Assembly: GCA_033722075.1 (NCBI GenBank)
Contig: JAWVZU010000055.1
Location: 1 to 16,292, forward strand
Reading direction: 5' to 3'
Length of the DNA stretch: 16,292 nucleotides
Source: JAWVZU01 sp033722075
GTDB lineage: Bacteria > Pseudomonadota > Gammaproteobacteria > Xanthomonadales > SZUA-38
In this document: in pieces, positions 1 to 7,913 of the stretch
Numbering within the stretch: the first letter of the stretch is position 1
Layout: every line of letters begins with the position of its first letter
Translations under genes and position numbers: made by a program
The notes under the pieces: generated by a model
The model's database searches: none
What the model was told of the DNA's origin: nothing
What the model saw: only the letters and a program-made list of their open reading frames with translations

Positions 1-1403
1 CGACGGAAGATGCTGACCGTGCCCGTATTCAGTCCATCCGAATTGTTGGGCGCGCCGACCGCCAGCAGGTTGCCGGCCAGAGCCACGGCACTGCCAAAGC
101 GATCTCCGCTACCGATCGAAACCGGACTGGGCGCTTCTACATCATCCCGGTCGGGATTGGGGAATGGTCCCTGGGGCTGCCCGGTACGGAAGACATCGAT
201 CCGGTCCTCGGACGCGACGTAGAGCAGCTGATAGTCCGGATCGAAGGCCAGGACCGGATCATTGAAGCTGGCATCGTAATCCGAATTGACGAGGATGCTC
301 GCCACTTCGGACTGGCCGCGGAATTCTCGGACCAGCAGCGGCCCGACGCTGGTGGAGAATTCGAAATCCTGGACCGGCACGAAGAAATGGCTCGGGTCCG
401 ATGGGTCGACCGCGACGGCCCGAAGGTCGCGGAAGTCGAAGAAGATTCCGTTGAGGCCGAAACTCGAGGTGTCCAGCTCGATGATCAGGCCTTCGTCGAA
501 GGACTCGGCCGCGGTCAGCACGAGGAGGCGGTCATCGCCCGGCAGCGCATGCAGGCTCTGGGCGCCGGTGCCGAAGGACCCGGAGAGATCGAACACGTTG
601 ATGCTGGCCGCTTCCGCCGGTGCCCCGTTGACCTGGAACCGGCGCACCAGGAAAGGGTTGAAGAGGTGATCCGCCATGAACAGTTCATCCGGAGAGCGGC
701 CCCAATCCAGGGCGAGCCCGCTTCCGTCGGGCGTGTCGAAGGAGCAGGAATAGAATGGCCCGGGGTCGATGTCCGGCCATTGGCAGGAAGATTCGTGGCG
801 TGCGCGATAGGAATACCGGTTGATGGCCGTGGAATTGCCGAACTGATCGACATCCACTACGTGGAGATTGCCCTTGATGGTGTCGTCGATGATCAGCCGG
901 GCGTTGGCGTTGCCATCCGCGCCGGCGGGCTTGAAGCCGATACCGTTGATGACGAACCGGAAGTCCTCGGGCGCCGAGGACGGTGTATCGCCATCCGGAT
1001 TGATGAAGACTGCGCCGATGGAAGCGCGATCGCGGAGCGACCACACGAAGACTCGCTCGAAGTTGATGCTGAAGCTGGTGGTGCCACTGGATTGGCCCAC
1101 GTAGTGAACCAGCCTGGATTGCGGATCGTAGAAGATGGCGCAATCCTGAAAGGTGTCGCCCGAAGAGGATACGGTTTCCTCGGCAAGCTGGAATGCGAAC
1201 GTTCCAGCGAGCCGGTTGAAGGCAGCCTCGACAAAGCTGACCTTGTCGTTTTCGCACTCCCAGATGACCAGGTCATGAGTGTCCCGGTTGACCACTACGC
1301 CGCCGGGATCGAGACCCGGCAGGTCCAGGGTCGTGACCCGCTCGAGGGCAACGGGTCCACCGGCTACAACCAGACCGACCGCCAACGCCGCCAGTACATC
1401 CAT
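1..1403 (-). CDS. Secreted beta-propeller / FG-GAP repeat protein (3' end beyond the window)
   Basis: This frame is open from an ATG at 1403 to the left edge (467 complete codons), so the gene is truncated only by the window. A GGGAG ribosome binding site lies 7 bases before the ATG. The N-terminus (MDVLAALAVGLVVAGG) looks like a signal peptide, although it lacks the usual positive residues. The body is rich in short beta-strand, Asp/Gly-turn segments such as LHVVDVDQFGN and ELFMADHLFNPFLVRRFQV, as in NHL/YVTN-like propellers. The last visible stretch (about residues 427-467) reads SIGSGDRFGSAVALAGN then LLAVGAPNNSDG, a classic FG-GAP (integrin-alpha-type) repeat, with more repeats expected off the edge. 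The role is likely cell-surface or secreted binding; no enzymatic motif was seen. It follows the hydrolase gene by 127 bp and may be co-transcribed. The reading frame and FG-GAP call are firm; the function is unknown. Confidence 0.82.
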   Translation of the reverse strand, partial: MDVLAALAVGLVVAGGPVALERVTTLDLPGLDPGGVVVNRDTHDLVIWECENDKVSFVEAAFNRLAGTFAFQLAEETVSSSGDTFQDCAIFYDPQSRLVHYVGQSSGTTSFSINFERVFVWSLRDRASIGAVFINPDGDTPSSAPEDFRFVINGIGFKPAGADGNANARLIIDDTIKGNLHVVDVDQFGNSTAINRYSYRARHESSCQWPDIDPGPFYSCSFDTPDGSGLALDWGRSPDELFMADHLFNPFLVRRFQVNGAPAEAASINVFDLSGSFGTGAQSLHALPGDDRLLVLTAAESFDEGLIIELDTSSFGLNGIFFDFRDLRAVAVDPSDPSHFFVPVQDFEFSTSVGPLLVREFRGQSEVASILVNSDYDASFNDPVLAFDPDYQLLYVASEDRIDVFRTGQPQGPFPNPDRDDVEAPSPVSIGSGDRFGSAVALAGNLLAVGAPNNSDGLNTGTVSIFR

Positions 1404-1530
1404 CAGCGTACTCCCTTCCAGGCCGCTTCGACGCTAGCAGAAGAATGGCCGGCCCGGGTTGAGCAACGACAATTTTCTGGATCCGGCCGGCCAGGGGAGT
1501 CAGCCCATTACCAGAAGGGACGGTGATGCA

Positions 1531-2328
1531 CTAGTTCCGGGGTGCGGGCTTTAGAAATTCGGAAACCAGGCCCAACAGTTCCTGCGGTTTCTCGGCGTGC
1601 ACCCAGTGTCCGGCGCCCTCGATCCACTCGACTCGCGCGTCCGTGAACAGCGCATCGATGACCTCCCGATGGGCCTCGTCGAGATAATCCGAGTCGCCGC
1701 CGCCGACGAACAGGGTCGGTCCCGGAAAGCAACAGCGATCCTCGAAGGGAAAACCGGCGATGTCATCGATGGAGGCGGCAATGACCTCCAGGTTGATCCG
1801 CCATTGCCAATGCCCTTCATCGTCCCGCCGCAGGTTCTGCAGCAGGAAGGCCCGGACCCCTTGCTCGGCGATCGCTTCGCTCAGCAGTTCATCCGCCTGC
1901 TTGCGTGACTCGAGTTCATCGAGGGGCAGGTCGCGCATGGCGGAAATGAGCCGGCGGAAGGTTTCCCCGTGGCCGTAGTCCACCGGCGCAATATCGACCA
2001 CGACAAGGCGCCGGACGTGGTTCGGATGGAGCAATGCGAGGCTCATGGCCGCTTTTCCGCCCATGCTGTGGCCGAGGACATCCGCGGTCCCGCCGCAGTG
2101 CTCATCGATGAAGTGGTTCAGGTCTTCGACCATGTCGCGGTAGTGCATCTCGTCGGCATGCGGCGACTCGCCATGGTTGCGCAGATCGACGACTAGGACG
2201 CGCCGATCATCGGCCAGCTTGCGCGCCAGCGTGCGCCAGTTGCTGCTGGACCCGAAGACCCCGTGGAGGATCACCAGGGGCATCCGCGGCCCGTCGCCGA
2301 ATTCGTCGTAGTTCAGGGGCAGTCCCAT
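1531..2328 (-). CDS. YbfF-type alpha/beta-hydrolase (esterase)
   Basis: This 265-residue protein has the full alpha/beta-hydrolase layout: an oxyanion-hole HGVFGSSSNW at about residues 22-31, VDLRNHGESPH at 47-57, the nucleophile elbow GHSMGG with Ser88, VVDIAPVDYG at 110-119, and the catalytic-His region GAGHWVHAEKP with His241 near the C-terminus. The order and wording match the YbfF branch of small cytoplasmic esterases (E. coli YbfF hydrolyses short and long acyl esters, including acyl-CoA). The acidic triad member is not assigned here. A longer frame opens at 2397, but the ATG at 2328 is preferred: it has a GGGAG site 6 bases upstream, and the extra 23 residues do not fit the family. The gene lies downstream of trmL across a repeat-rich spacer. 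The natural substrate is unknown. Confidence 0.9.
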   Translation of the reverse strand: MGLPLNYDEFGDGPRMPLVILHGVFGSSSNWRTLARKLADDRRVLVVDLRNHGESPHADEMHYRDMVEDLNHFIDEHCGGTADVLGHSMGGKAAMSLALLHPNHVRRLVVVDIAPVDYGHGETFRRLISAMRDLPLDELESRKQADELLSEAIAEQGVRAFLLQNLRRDDEGHWQWRINLEVIAASIDDIAGFPFEDRCCFPGPTLFVGGGDSDYLDEAHREVIDALFTDARVEWIEGAGHWVHAEKPQELLGLVSEFLKPAPRN

Positions 2329-2351
2329 TCGATAACTCCCGGATCTAGAAC

Positions 2352-2430
2352 GAAACCATGAAGACGTGAAGGCCTGAAGGGACTTTCGCCAGGACAACGG
2401 CTTTCTTCATGCTTTCATGGCTTCATGGTT
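2352..2430. repeat. Inverted array of 8-bp (CATGAAG-type) repeats
   Basis: On the left arm, TGAAG occurs at 2359-2363, 2367-2371 and 2375-2379, exactly every 8 bases. On the right arm the complement CTTCA/TTTCA occurs at 2405-2409, 2413-2417 and 2421-2425, again every 8 bases. The outer ends AACCATGAAG (2354-2363) and CTTCATGGTT (2421-2430) are perfect inverse complements, so the arms can fold back around a central loop of about 25 bases. The array fills the space between trmL and the hydrolase gene and includes the trmL stop codon. It may be a terminator, RNA processing site or protein-binding repeat; there is no strong T-tract. Confidence 0.6.
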
Positions 2431-2884
2431 CCGCATTGATGTAGCCCATTTGGCGCCAGGCCTCGTAAACCGTCACGGCAACCGCGTTCGCCAGGTTCAG
2501 GCTGCGACTGCCCGGCCGCATCGGGATCCGCAGCCAGGTCTCGATGCCATCCAGAACCACATCGGGCAGTCCGCGTGTCTCGGGACCGTACAGCAGAACA
2601 TCCCCGTCCTGGTATTGCCAATCAGCATGGCTGCGCTCGCCGCGCGTCGTCATGGCGACAATCCGACGCGCCTCCGAGGCTGCCAGGAATTCTGCGTAGT
2701 CCGCATGGCGGGTCACCCGGGCCATGTCCCTGTAGTCGAGCCCGGCCCGCCGCATCCGTCGGTCATCCAGCGAGAATCCGAGCGGTCCGATCAGGTGCAG
2801 GGCCGCCCCGGTATTGGCGCACAGACGGATGATGTTGCCCGTGTTGGGCGGGATTTCCGGCTGAAACAGTGCGATCTCGATCAA
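2423..2884 (-). CDS. trmL: tRNA (cytidine/uridine-2'-O-)-methyltransferase TrmL
   Basis: TrmL is a SPOUT-fold methyltransferase that methylates the ribose of the wobble nucleotide (position 34) of two tRNA-Leu isoacceptors with SAM. The 153 residues contain the hallmark segments: FQPEIPPNTGNIIRLCANTG near the start, GPLGFSLDDRRMRRAGLDY, then the knot-forming SAM-binding region LYGPETRGLP, IPMRPGSRSLNLANAVAV and VYEAWRQMGY. These match the E. coli protein (about 157 residues) almost end to end. The frame is open further upstream to 3328, but that extension overlaps the receptor gene. The family N-terminus begins at LIEIALF, so the start is taken as TTG at 2884. This TTG overlaps the TGA of the upstream receptor gene by 4 bases, which suggests translational coupling. 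The stop falls inside the 8-bp repeat array. Confidence 0.93.
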   Translation of the reverse strand: MIEIALFQPEIPPNTGNIIRLCANTGAALHLIGPLGFSLDDRRMRRAGLDYRDMARVTRHADYAEFLAASEARRIVAMTTRGERSHADWQYQDGDVLLYGPETRGLPDVVLDGIETWLRIPMRPGSRSLNLANAVAVTVYEAWRQMGYINAEP

Positions 2885-3996
2885 TCGCCCCCCATGCCGA
2901 CCGCCCGGTAATAGGTCGCCTCGGAGGTCGCCAGCCAGGAGCGGCTGCGATCCCGGAATTTCACGTAAGAGTCGAAGATCTCCTGCGCAAGTGGGTCGGC
3001 ACCGGCCGCCTCGCGAACGACCTCCTCCGAGATTTCGCGAAGTCGGTCCAGCACGTCCGCCGGGAAACGACGGAGTTCGACGCCGTGTTCCTCGGTCAAG
3101 GTGTGCAGGGCGTCGGCGTTGCGGGCGGTGTATTCGGCCATGAGCCGATCGTTGGCCCTGTGGCAGGCGGCGTCGACGATGGCCTTTAGGTCTTCCGGCA
3201 GCGCATCGAAGGCCTCCTTGTTCACCATCGTCTCCAGGGTGGTGCCGGGTTCGTGCCAACCCGGGTAATAGTAATAGCTCGCTGCCCGAAACAGCCCGAA
3301 GGCCAGGTCGTTGTAGGGGCCGACCCACTCGGTCGCATCGATTGCGCCGGACTCGAGGGCTGTGAAGAGTTCCGCGCCAGGCAAGTTGACCGGCACGCCA
3401 CCAGCCCGCTCGAGCACTTCCCCGCCCAGGCCGGGAATCCGCATCTTCAGACCTTGCAGGTCTTTGACCGAATTGATTTCCTTGTTGAACCAGCCGCCCA
3501 TCTGGACCGCCGTATTGCCGGCGGCAAAGGGAACCAGGTTGAACGGCTCATAGAGGCGCTTCCACAGATCGAGGCCACCGCCGAAGTAGAGCCAGCCGTT
3601 CATTTCCGGCGCGGTGAGCCCGAACGGTACGCCCGCGAAGAACTGCGCCGCCGGGACCTTGCCTTTCCAGTAATACGGTGCGGCATGGCCCATCTCCGCG
3701 GTTCCGCTGGAGACCGTATCGAAGACCTCGAAGGCCGGAACCAGGTCGTTCGCTCCATAGACCTTGACGGTCAGGCGGCCCGCGGACATCCGGGTGACCG
3801 CGTCCGCCACTTCATTCGCGGCCGTGCCGAGGCCGGGAAAATTGCGTGGCCAGGCGGTGACCATCTTCCACTCCCGTTTCGGCTCGCCGGATCCCTGCCC
3901 CTGCGGCGACTCCGCACACTCCTGCGCCGAGCACGCAGCAAGCCCGCCGACCGCACCGACCACGCCTGCCTGCTTCAGAAACTGCCTTCGCTTCAT
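2881..3996 (-). CDS. TRAP transporter solute-binding protein (DctP/TakP-like), Tat-type lipoprotein
   Basis: This 371-residue protein starts with a twin-arginine-like signal (MKRRQFLKQAG) and a lipobox, LAAC, with Cys22, so it is probably exported by Tat and lipid-anchored in the periplasm. After a low-complexity linker comes WKMVTAWPRNFPGLGTAAN and the DctP-family core: LKMRIPGLGGEV with the carboxylate-binding Arg186, and GAIDATEWVGPYNDLAFGL around Glu223-Trp224. The last segment is typical of the alpha-keto/hydroxy-acid-binding TakP branch. TRAP receptors capture organic acids and hand them to DctQ/DctM membrane subunits; neither subunit gene is visible here, so it is an orphan receptor within the window. 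The ATG at 3996 has a GAGGGG ribosome site at normal distance. It is divergent from the kinase gene and overlaps trmL. The ligand is unproven, probably a small carboxylate. Confidence 0.92.
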   Translation of the reverse strand: MKRRQFLKQAGVVGAVGGLAACSAQECAESPQGQGSGEPKREWKMVTAWPRNFPGLGTAANEVADAVTRMSAGRLTVKVYGANDLVPAFEVFDTVSSGTAEMGHAAPYYWKGKVPAAQFFAGVPFGLTAPEMNGWLYFGGGLDLWKRLYEPFNLVPFAAGNTAVQMGGWFNKEINSVKDLQGLKMRIPGLGGEVLERAGGVPVNLPGAELFTALESGAIDATEWVGPYNDLAFGLFRAASYYYYPGWHEPGTTLETMVNKEAFDALPEDLKAIVDAACHRANDRLMAEYTARNADALHTLTEEHGVELRRFPADVLDRLREISEEVVREAAGADPLAQEIFDSYVKFRDRSRSWLATSEATYYRAVGMGGD

Positions 3997-4097
3997 CTCA
4001 TCCCCTCTGCGAACACGAACTGTCGAAAGTGTAACGCGTCTAAGAATCGGCGGCTGAATCGCCTAAACTGTGAAGAAACCTTCAGGCAGACCGAGCA

Positions 4098-6002
4098 ATG
4101 AACAGCGAAACGCATATCGGCCACTACAAGATCGTCGAGGAACTGGGCCGCGGCGGCATGGGCGTGGTGTACAAGGCCTTCGAGGACTCCCTGAGCCGCC
4201 ACGTGGCGATCAAGATGCTTTCCCAGCAGCTGGCGGACCGGGCCGACGTCGTCGAACGCTTCAAGCGCGAAGCCAAGAGCATGGGTGCGCTCAACGATCC
4301 GCACATCATCCAGGTGTACTTCATCGGCGAACAGGACGGTCAGCCCTACTTCGTCATGGAGTTCGTCGAGGGCGAGTCGCTGAGCCAGCGCATGCGCCGC
4401 GAGGGAAAACTCCCGGTCAAGGAGGCCATGCGCATCCTCAAGGAAACCGCCAGTGGCCTGGCAACGGCGCATGACCGGGGCGTCATCCACCGGGACATCA
4501 AGCCCGGCAACCTGATGCTGGACACGCGCGGCCGGGTCAAGATCGCCGACTTCGGGATCGCGATGACCCACGATTTCGGAGACCGCCTGACCCGTACCGG
4601 CGAATTCGTCGGTACTCCCGGGTACCTGTCTCCGGAGGTCTGCACCGGAAAACAGGTCGACCAGCGAAGCGACATCTTCGCCCTCGGCATCGTTTTCTAC
4701 GAGATGTTGACCGGCGATCTTCCATTTACCGAATCCAGCCCCCTGGGCATGATGCTGGAGGTTGTCCAGGCCGAGATTCCGGATGTCCGCGAACTGAACT
4801 CCGAGGTCGACGACCGAACCCACCGCATCCTCACCCGGATGATCGCGAAGGACCCGGACGATCGCTATCAGGATTGCCAAAAGCTCCTCGACGACCTCGA
4901 GCATGTAACCCAGCTCTCCATGTTCCCGGCGGAAGAACCATCCACGATGGTCAGCAGCCCCGGTGCGACGGTCGCCATGGCGACACCGCCGCCCTCGGCG
5001 CAGGAACCGGCGGCGTCCGACGCGTCGCAACAAGCGATTGCCCAGCGCACCGGCCAGGAACTCGCGGTCCGCGACGAGCCCAGGAGAACCGTCTGGCCGG
5101 CGTTTGCCATCATCGCGATCCTTGCCGTGGGCGCGGGGACCACCTATGCATTCCGTGACCGGCTATTCGGCGATCAGGAAGCGGCAACGGACAAGTCGCC
5201 CGAAACCGCGATGGCTTCGCGGGCCGTCCAGGCGACGGCAAGCGAAGCATCCCCGGCAGCAGAGGCGACGCCTTCTGCCGAGACGGAAGCCCAACCGGAG
5301 CAGGTGACATCCGCGGCCCGGGCCGAACCCGCCGATGCCCCGCCGGAGACGACTCCTCCTCCGGAGGAGGACGCATCCGGAGCCGACCCGGTCAAGCAAT
5401 CCAGTGAGACGACGGTGGCGCTCAACAGTCAAGCGACGGTAGACACGCAGTCTCCATCCGAGGATCCCGGCGCCGCCTTGCGAACCTCCATTACCCGCAG
5501 CGTTGATCAGGCGTTCAAGCAACCCGTCGAGCAACCGCCCCCGCCACCCCCTGAACCGCGCGTAGTGGTCCTGAGCGTAGGGGACCCGGCGATTACGGGG
5601 CCGGTCTCGCGGATGCTGGAGAACAAGCTCATGGGCGCCGAGCTGGACGTGCTGGACTCGTCATTCATTTCCGGGCTGGATCGGGCCATGGGTCCCAACG
5701 GCGTGGATCTGGGCGCCGCCAGCAGCATCATCACCGATGCGGGGGGCACACTTCTGGTGCTGGCCGAAGTCGAGTATGTCGGGGAAACCGAGCTTCAGTA
5801 CTACGGGCAATACAGCACGCTCTACACGGTCAATCTCAATGTCCGAACCTATGATCTGCAGCAGCGCAGGGCGCTGGGACCGGGCATCAGTGAGAAGATC
5901 GACTTCACCAGCCTGAATGCGGAGCAGAAGGCCAAGGAAGCGCTCTCGCCTCACCTGGCCCGGATCGCGGACTCGGTCAGGGCGAGGGCCGAAAAGAGTT
6001 AG
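4098..6002 (+). CDS. Membrane-anchored Hanks-type Ser/Thr protein kinase with extracytoplasmic C-terminal domain
   Basis: The 634-residue protein begins with a complete kinase domain (about residues 10-275): the glycine loop GRGGMGVVYKAF (17-28), ATP-binding Lys39 in VAIKML, catalytic loop HRDIKPGN with Asp133, DFG at 151-153, and the activation/P+1 segment GTPGYLSPE. All catalytic residues are present, so it should be active. A juxtamembrane stretch rich in Ala, Pro and Ser leads to one transmembrane helix at about 332-352 (WPAFAIIAILAVGAGTTYAF). An acidic, Pro/Thr/Ala-rich linker follows, ending in PPPPPPEPR. The C-terminal domain (about 488-634, beginning RVVVLSVGD) has alternating strands and helices resembling the TolB-N/CsgG-type fold, although that call rests on general appearance only. 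The topology implies a periplasmic sensor. The start has only a weak ribosome site, but the N-terminus fits the family. Targets are not evident from the neighbours. Confidence 0.93.
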   Translation: MNSETHIGHYKIVEELGRGGMGVVYKAFEDSLSRHVAIKMLSQQLADRADVVERFKREAKSMGALNDPHIIQVYFIGEQDGQPYFVMEFVEGESLSQRMRREGKLPVKEAMRILKETASGLATAHDRGVIHRDIKPGNLMLDTRGRVKIADFGIAMTHDFGDRLTRTGEFVGTPGYLSPEVCTGKQVDQRSDIFALGIVFYEMLTGDLPFTESSPLGMMLEVVQAEIPDVRELNSEVDDRTHRILTRMIAKDPDDRYQDCQKLLDDLEHVTQLSMFPAEEPSTMVSSPGATVAMATPPPSAQEPAASDASQQAIAQRTGQELAVRDEPRRTVWPAFAIIAILAVGAGTTYAFRDRLFGDQEAATDKSPETAMASRAVQATASEASPAAEATPSAETEAQPEQVTSAARAEPADAPPETTPPPEEDASGADPVKQSSETTVALNSQATVDTQSPSEDPGAALRTSITRSVDQAFKQPVEQPPPPPPEPRVVVLSVGDPAITGPVSRMLENKLMGAELDVLDSSFISGLDRAMGPNGVDLGAASSIITDAGGTLLVLAEVEYVGETELQYYGQYSTLYTVNLNVRTYDLQQRRALGPGISEKIDFTSLNAEQKAKEALSPHLARIADSVRARAEKS

Positions 6003-6041
6003 CGCACGCGGCAACCGGGATGCGGCTCGCCCGTCCGTCGG

Positions 6042-6063
6042 TTGACGTTGACAAATTCTTGAC
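6042..6063 (+). promoter_or_regulatory. Three TTGAC direct repeats upstream of the protease gene
   Basis: TTGAC occurs at 6042-6046, 6048-6052 and 6059-6063. The middle copy reads as a perfect -35 hexamer, TTGACA (6048-6053), but no good -10 hexamer sits 16-18 bases later. The copies are 6 and 11 bases apart, so the outer pair is not a regular tandem. They lie about 95-115 bases before the protease start, in the only spacer between the kinase and protease genes. This may be a promoter, an activator site or both; the call is tentative. Confidence 0.3.
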
Positions 6064-6155
6064 GTGTTGCATCTGTTGCTGTATCCCATTGGGCCGTGCC
6101 GGTAGTGGGGTGCCGGCCGCAATTCGAAATCACAACCGATTTAGTGGGAGGGAAC

Positions 6156-7862
6156 ATGTCACCTAAGCACCTTGTGTTGGCCGCCGCCATCGGCGCGCTG
6201 GCTGCTTCACCGGCGGCTCTTGCCATCGGCGAAACCGACCCGATTCTCGATCCGGCGCAATGCAATCAAAGCAGCCTGTTCGGGGAATACAACGCACCCA
6301 AGCGCTTTGCATCTGCCGAGATGGAAATCAAGAAGGGCATCTCAGCCGAGGAGCTCGCCGCTCGCCGCGCTGATCTGCACCAGTGGCTGACGACCAGCCA
6401 ACCGGTGATGGAGCGACTGCAACCACTCCGGATCGAGTTGACGCGCCAGGACCTGATCGACATGGGCGTCGAGCCCTGCCACAACTGCTTCAAGCTGCAG
6501 GCCGATCCGCGCCGCTACCAGGTCGGCGTCGCCAAGGGCATCGGTTTCGACATCGACTTTGGCGAACTCGACGTCGGCCAGGCCCAGAAGAATGGCGTCG
6601 CATCGTTCCGCAACGGCGTAGTCGGCACTGGCCCGGACGGCGAGTTGGTATGGACCGTTGAGGTCACTTCGCCCGGCGCAACGGCGCTGCGCATCGGCTT
6701 TGAGGACTTCAAACTGCCGCCCGGCGCGCAGATGTTCGTCTACAACGAACTCGGCGATGCCTACGGACCATATCGGGAGTGGGGCCCGAACGACACCGGC
6801 GTCTTCGCCACCAATGCAACGGTCGGCGACACCGCCTACCTCCAGTTGCACTACTACGGAGCCCAGTCTCGGAAGGCCCTCGACAACGTCCAGTTCACGA
6901 TCGAGGACATCGGGCACTTGGGGCCGCGTTTCGAGAAGATCGCCCGGACATTGCGTCCGGAGGCCTTCACTGAAAAAGCCTTTTGCGAATGGAACGAGTC
7001 CTGTATCGAGAACGTCAATTGCACGTCCAGCTCGGTCGTGAACGATGCTCGCTCGGCGGTCGCCGAGATGGTCTATCGCTCCGGCGGCGGCTACTACATC
7101 TGCACTGGCGGACTGCTGGCGGATACGGACACCAGTTCGGTGGTCCCCTACTTCCTGACCGCGAATCACTGCGTGAGCAAGAGTGGCGAAGCCAACTCGC
7201 TGGAGACGTATTTCGACTTTGAGGTGAGTTGCGGTGTTTCAGGGAAGGACTGCCCGCGCTATGGCGAAACGGTCCCGATGCAGACGCTGGGCGCGACCAT
7301 CGTGGCAACGGATCGCACCAGCGACTTCACCCTGTTGCAACTGGCGGCGACGCCCGGCGGCACCCGCGCCTACCTGGGTTGGAACAATGCCGAAATCGCA
7401 TTCACCGATGGTGCCGGTCTACATCGGATCAGCCACCCCGGCGGATCGCCTCAGGCCTATTCCGCACACAACGTGGATACGTCGAAAGGGACCTGCCGTA
7501 CCTGGCCGCGCGGCAACTGGATCTATTCTACGGACACGGTCGGTGCGACCGAGGGCGGCTCCAGCGGCTCGCCGGTCCTGAATAGCAACGGCGAAGTCGT
7601 AGGCCAACTCTCCGGCGGCTGCGGCACCAACGTCAACGTCTCGTGTGACTCCGAAAACAACGCTACCGTAGACGGCGCATTCGCCGCCTATTTCGGCCAG
7701 GTTCAGCCGTTCCTCGATCCGTCCGGTGGTGACGGTGGTGGTGACGGCGAAGATCCGCCTCCGGCATGCGACCTGCTGCCCAGCGGTTCCCAGTGCACCG
7801 ACGACAGCCAGTGCTGTTCGGGCAAGTGCAAGGGCAAGCCGGGCGAACGAACCTGCAACTAG
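6156..7862 (+). CDS. Secreted trypsin-fold serine protease (lysyl-endopeptidase-like) with C-terminal six-cysteine tail
   Basis: The start at 6156 has a strong GGGAGG site and gives a clear signal peptide (MSPKHLVLAAAIGALAASPAALA), for 568 residues in all. Residues about 24-290 look like a pro-region containing a beta-sandwich (VWTVEVTSPGATALRIGFED, QLHYYGAQS). The peptidase part begins near FCEWNESCIENVNC and has the S1 triad His338 (LTANHC), Asp390 (TSDFTLL) and Ser470 in GGSSGSP, as in lysyl endopeptidase relatives. The nearby segment SHPGGSPQAYS also fits that group. A Gly/Asp/Pro linker (SGGDGGGDGEDPPPA) leads to a 31-residue tail with cysteines at 538, 547, 553, 554, 558 and 567. The product is probably an exported protease matured by pro-region removal. 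Specificity for Lys is not established. A frame extends 20 codons further upstream, but it has no ribosome site and no signal sequence. Confidence 0.92.
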   Translation: MSPKHLVLAAAIGALAASPAALAIGETDPILDPAQCNQSSLFGEYNAPKRFASAEMEIKKGISAEELAARRADLHQWLTTSQPVMERLQPLRIELTRQDLIDMGVEPCHNCFKLQADPRRYQVGVAKGIGFDIDFGELDVGQAQKNGVASFRNGVVGTGPDGELVWTVEVTSPGATALRIGFEDFKLPPGAQMFVYNELGDAYGPYREWGPNDTGVFATNATVGDTAYLQLHYYGAQSRKALDNVQFTIEDIGHLGPRFEKIARTLRPEAFTEKAFCEWNESCIENVNCTSSSVVNDARSAVAEMVYRSGGGYYICTGGLLADTDTSSVVPYFLTANHCVSKSGEANSLETYFDFEVSCGVSGKDCPRYGETVPMQTLGATIVATDRTSDFTLLQLAATPGGTRAYLGWNNAEIAFTDGAGLHRISHPGGSPQAYSAHNVDTSKGTCRTWPRGNWIYSTDTVGATEGGSSGSPVLNSNGEVVGQLSGGCGTNVNVSCDSENNATVDGAFAAYFGQVQPFLDPSGGDGGGDGEDPPPACDLLPSGSQCTDDSQCCSGKCKGKPGERTCN

Positions 7863-7887
7863 ACCGTTTTTTTCGAGTAACGCTTGA

Positions 7888-7913
7888 CCGCGGCCACAAG
7901 GCCGCGGTTTTTT
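7888..7913 (+). terminator. Rho-independent terminator after the protease gene
   Basis: CCGCGGCC at 7888-7895 pairs perfectly with GGCCGCGG at 7900-7907 around an ACAA loop, and six T residues follow (7908-7913). It starts 25 bases after the protease stop codon. The stem is entirely G/C, and the T-tract lies only on the plus strand, so termination is directional. Confidence 0.93.

Noticed and set aside
1447..1492. Two GGCCGGCC palindromes flanking 30 bases between the hydrolase and FG-GAP genes
   Set aside because: They could pair as a hairpin, but the loop is long, no T-tract follows, and such GC octamers are not rare in this DNA.
387..1526. Long open frame (379 codons) on the plus strand
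   Set aside because: It is antisense to the FG-GAP protein gene, whose minus-strand frame has a ribosome site, signal peptide and recognisable repeats. Long antisense frames are expected in GC-rich coding DNA.
3997..4097. Divergent promoters between the TRAP receptor and kinase genes
   Set aside because: The layout demands promoters, but only weak partial matches (such as TACACT on the minus strand) were found, without a matching -35 at proper distance.
3993..5033. Open frame of 346 codons opposite the kinase gene
   Set aside because: The kinase on the plus strand has every conserved catalytic motif; the antisense product matches nothing I recognise.
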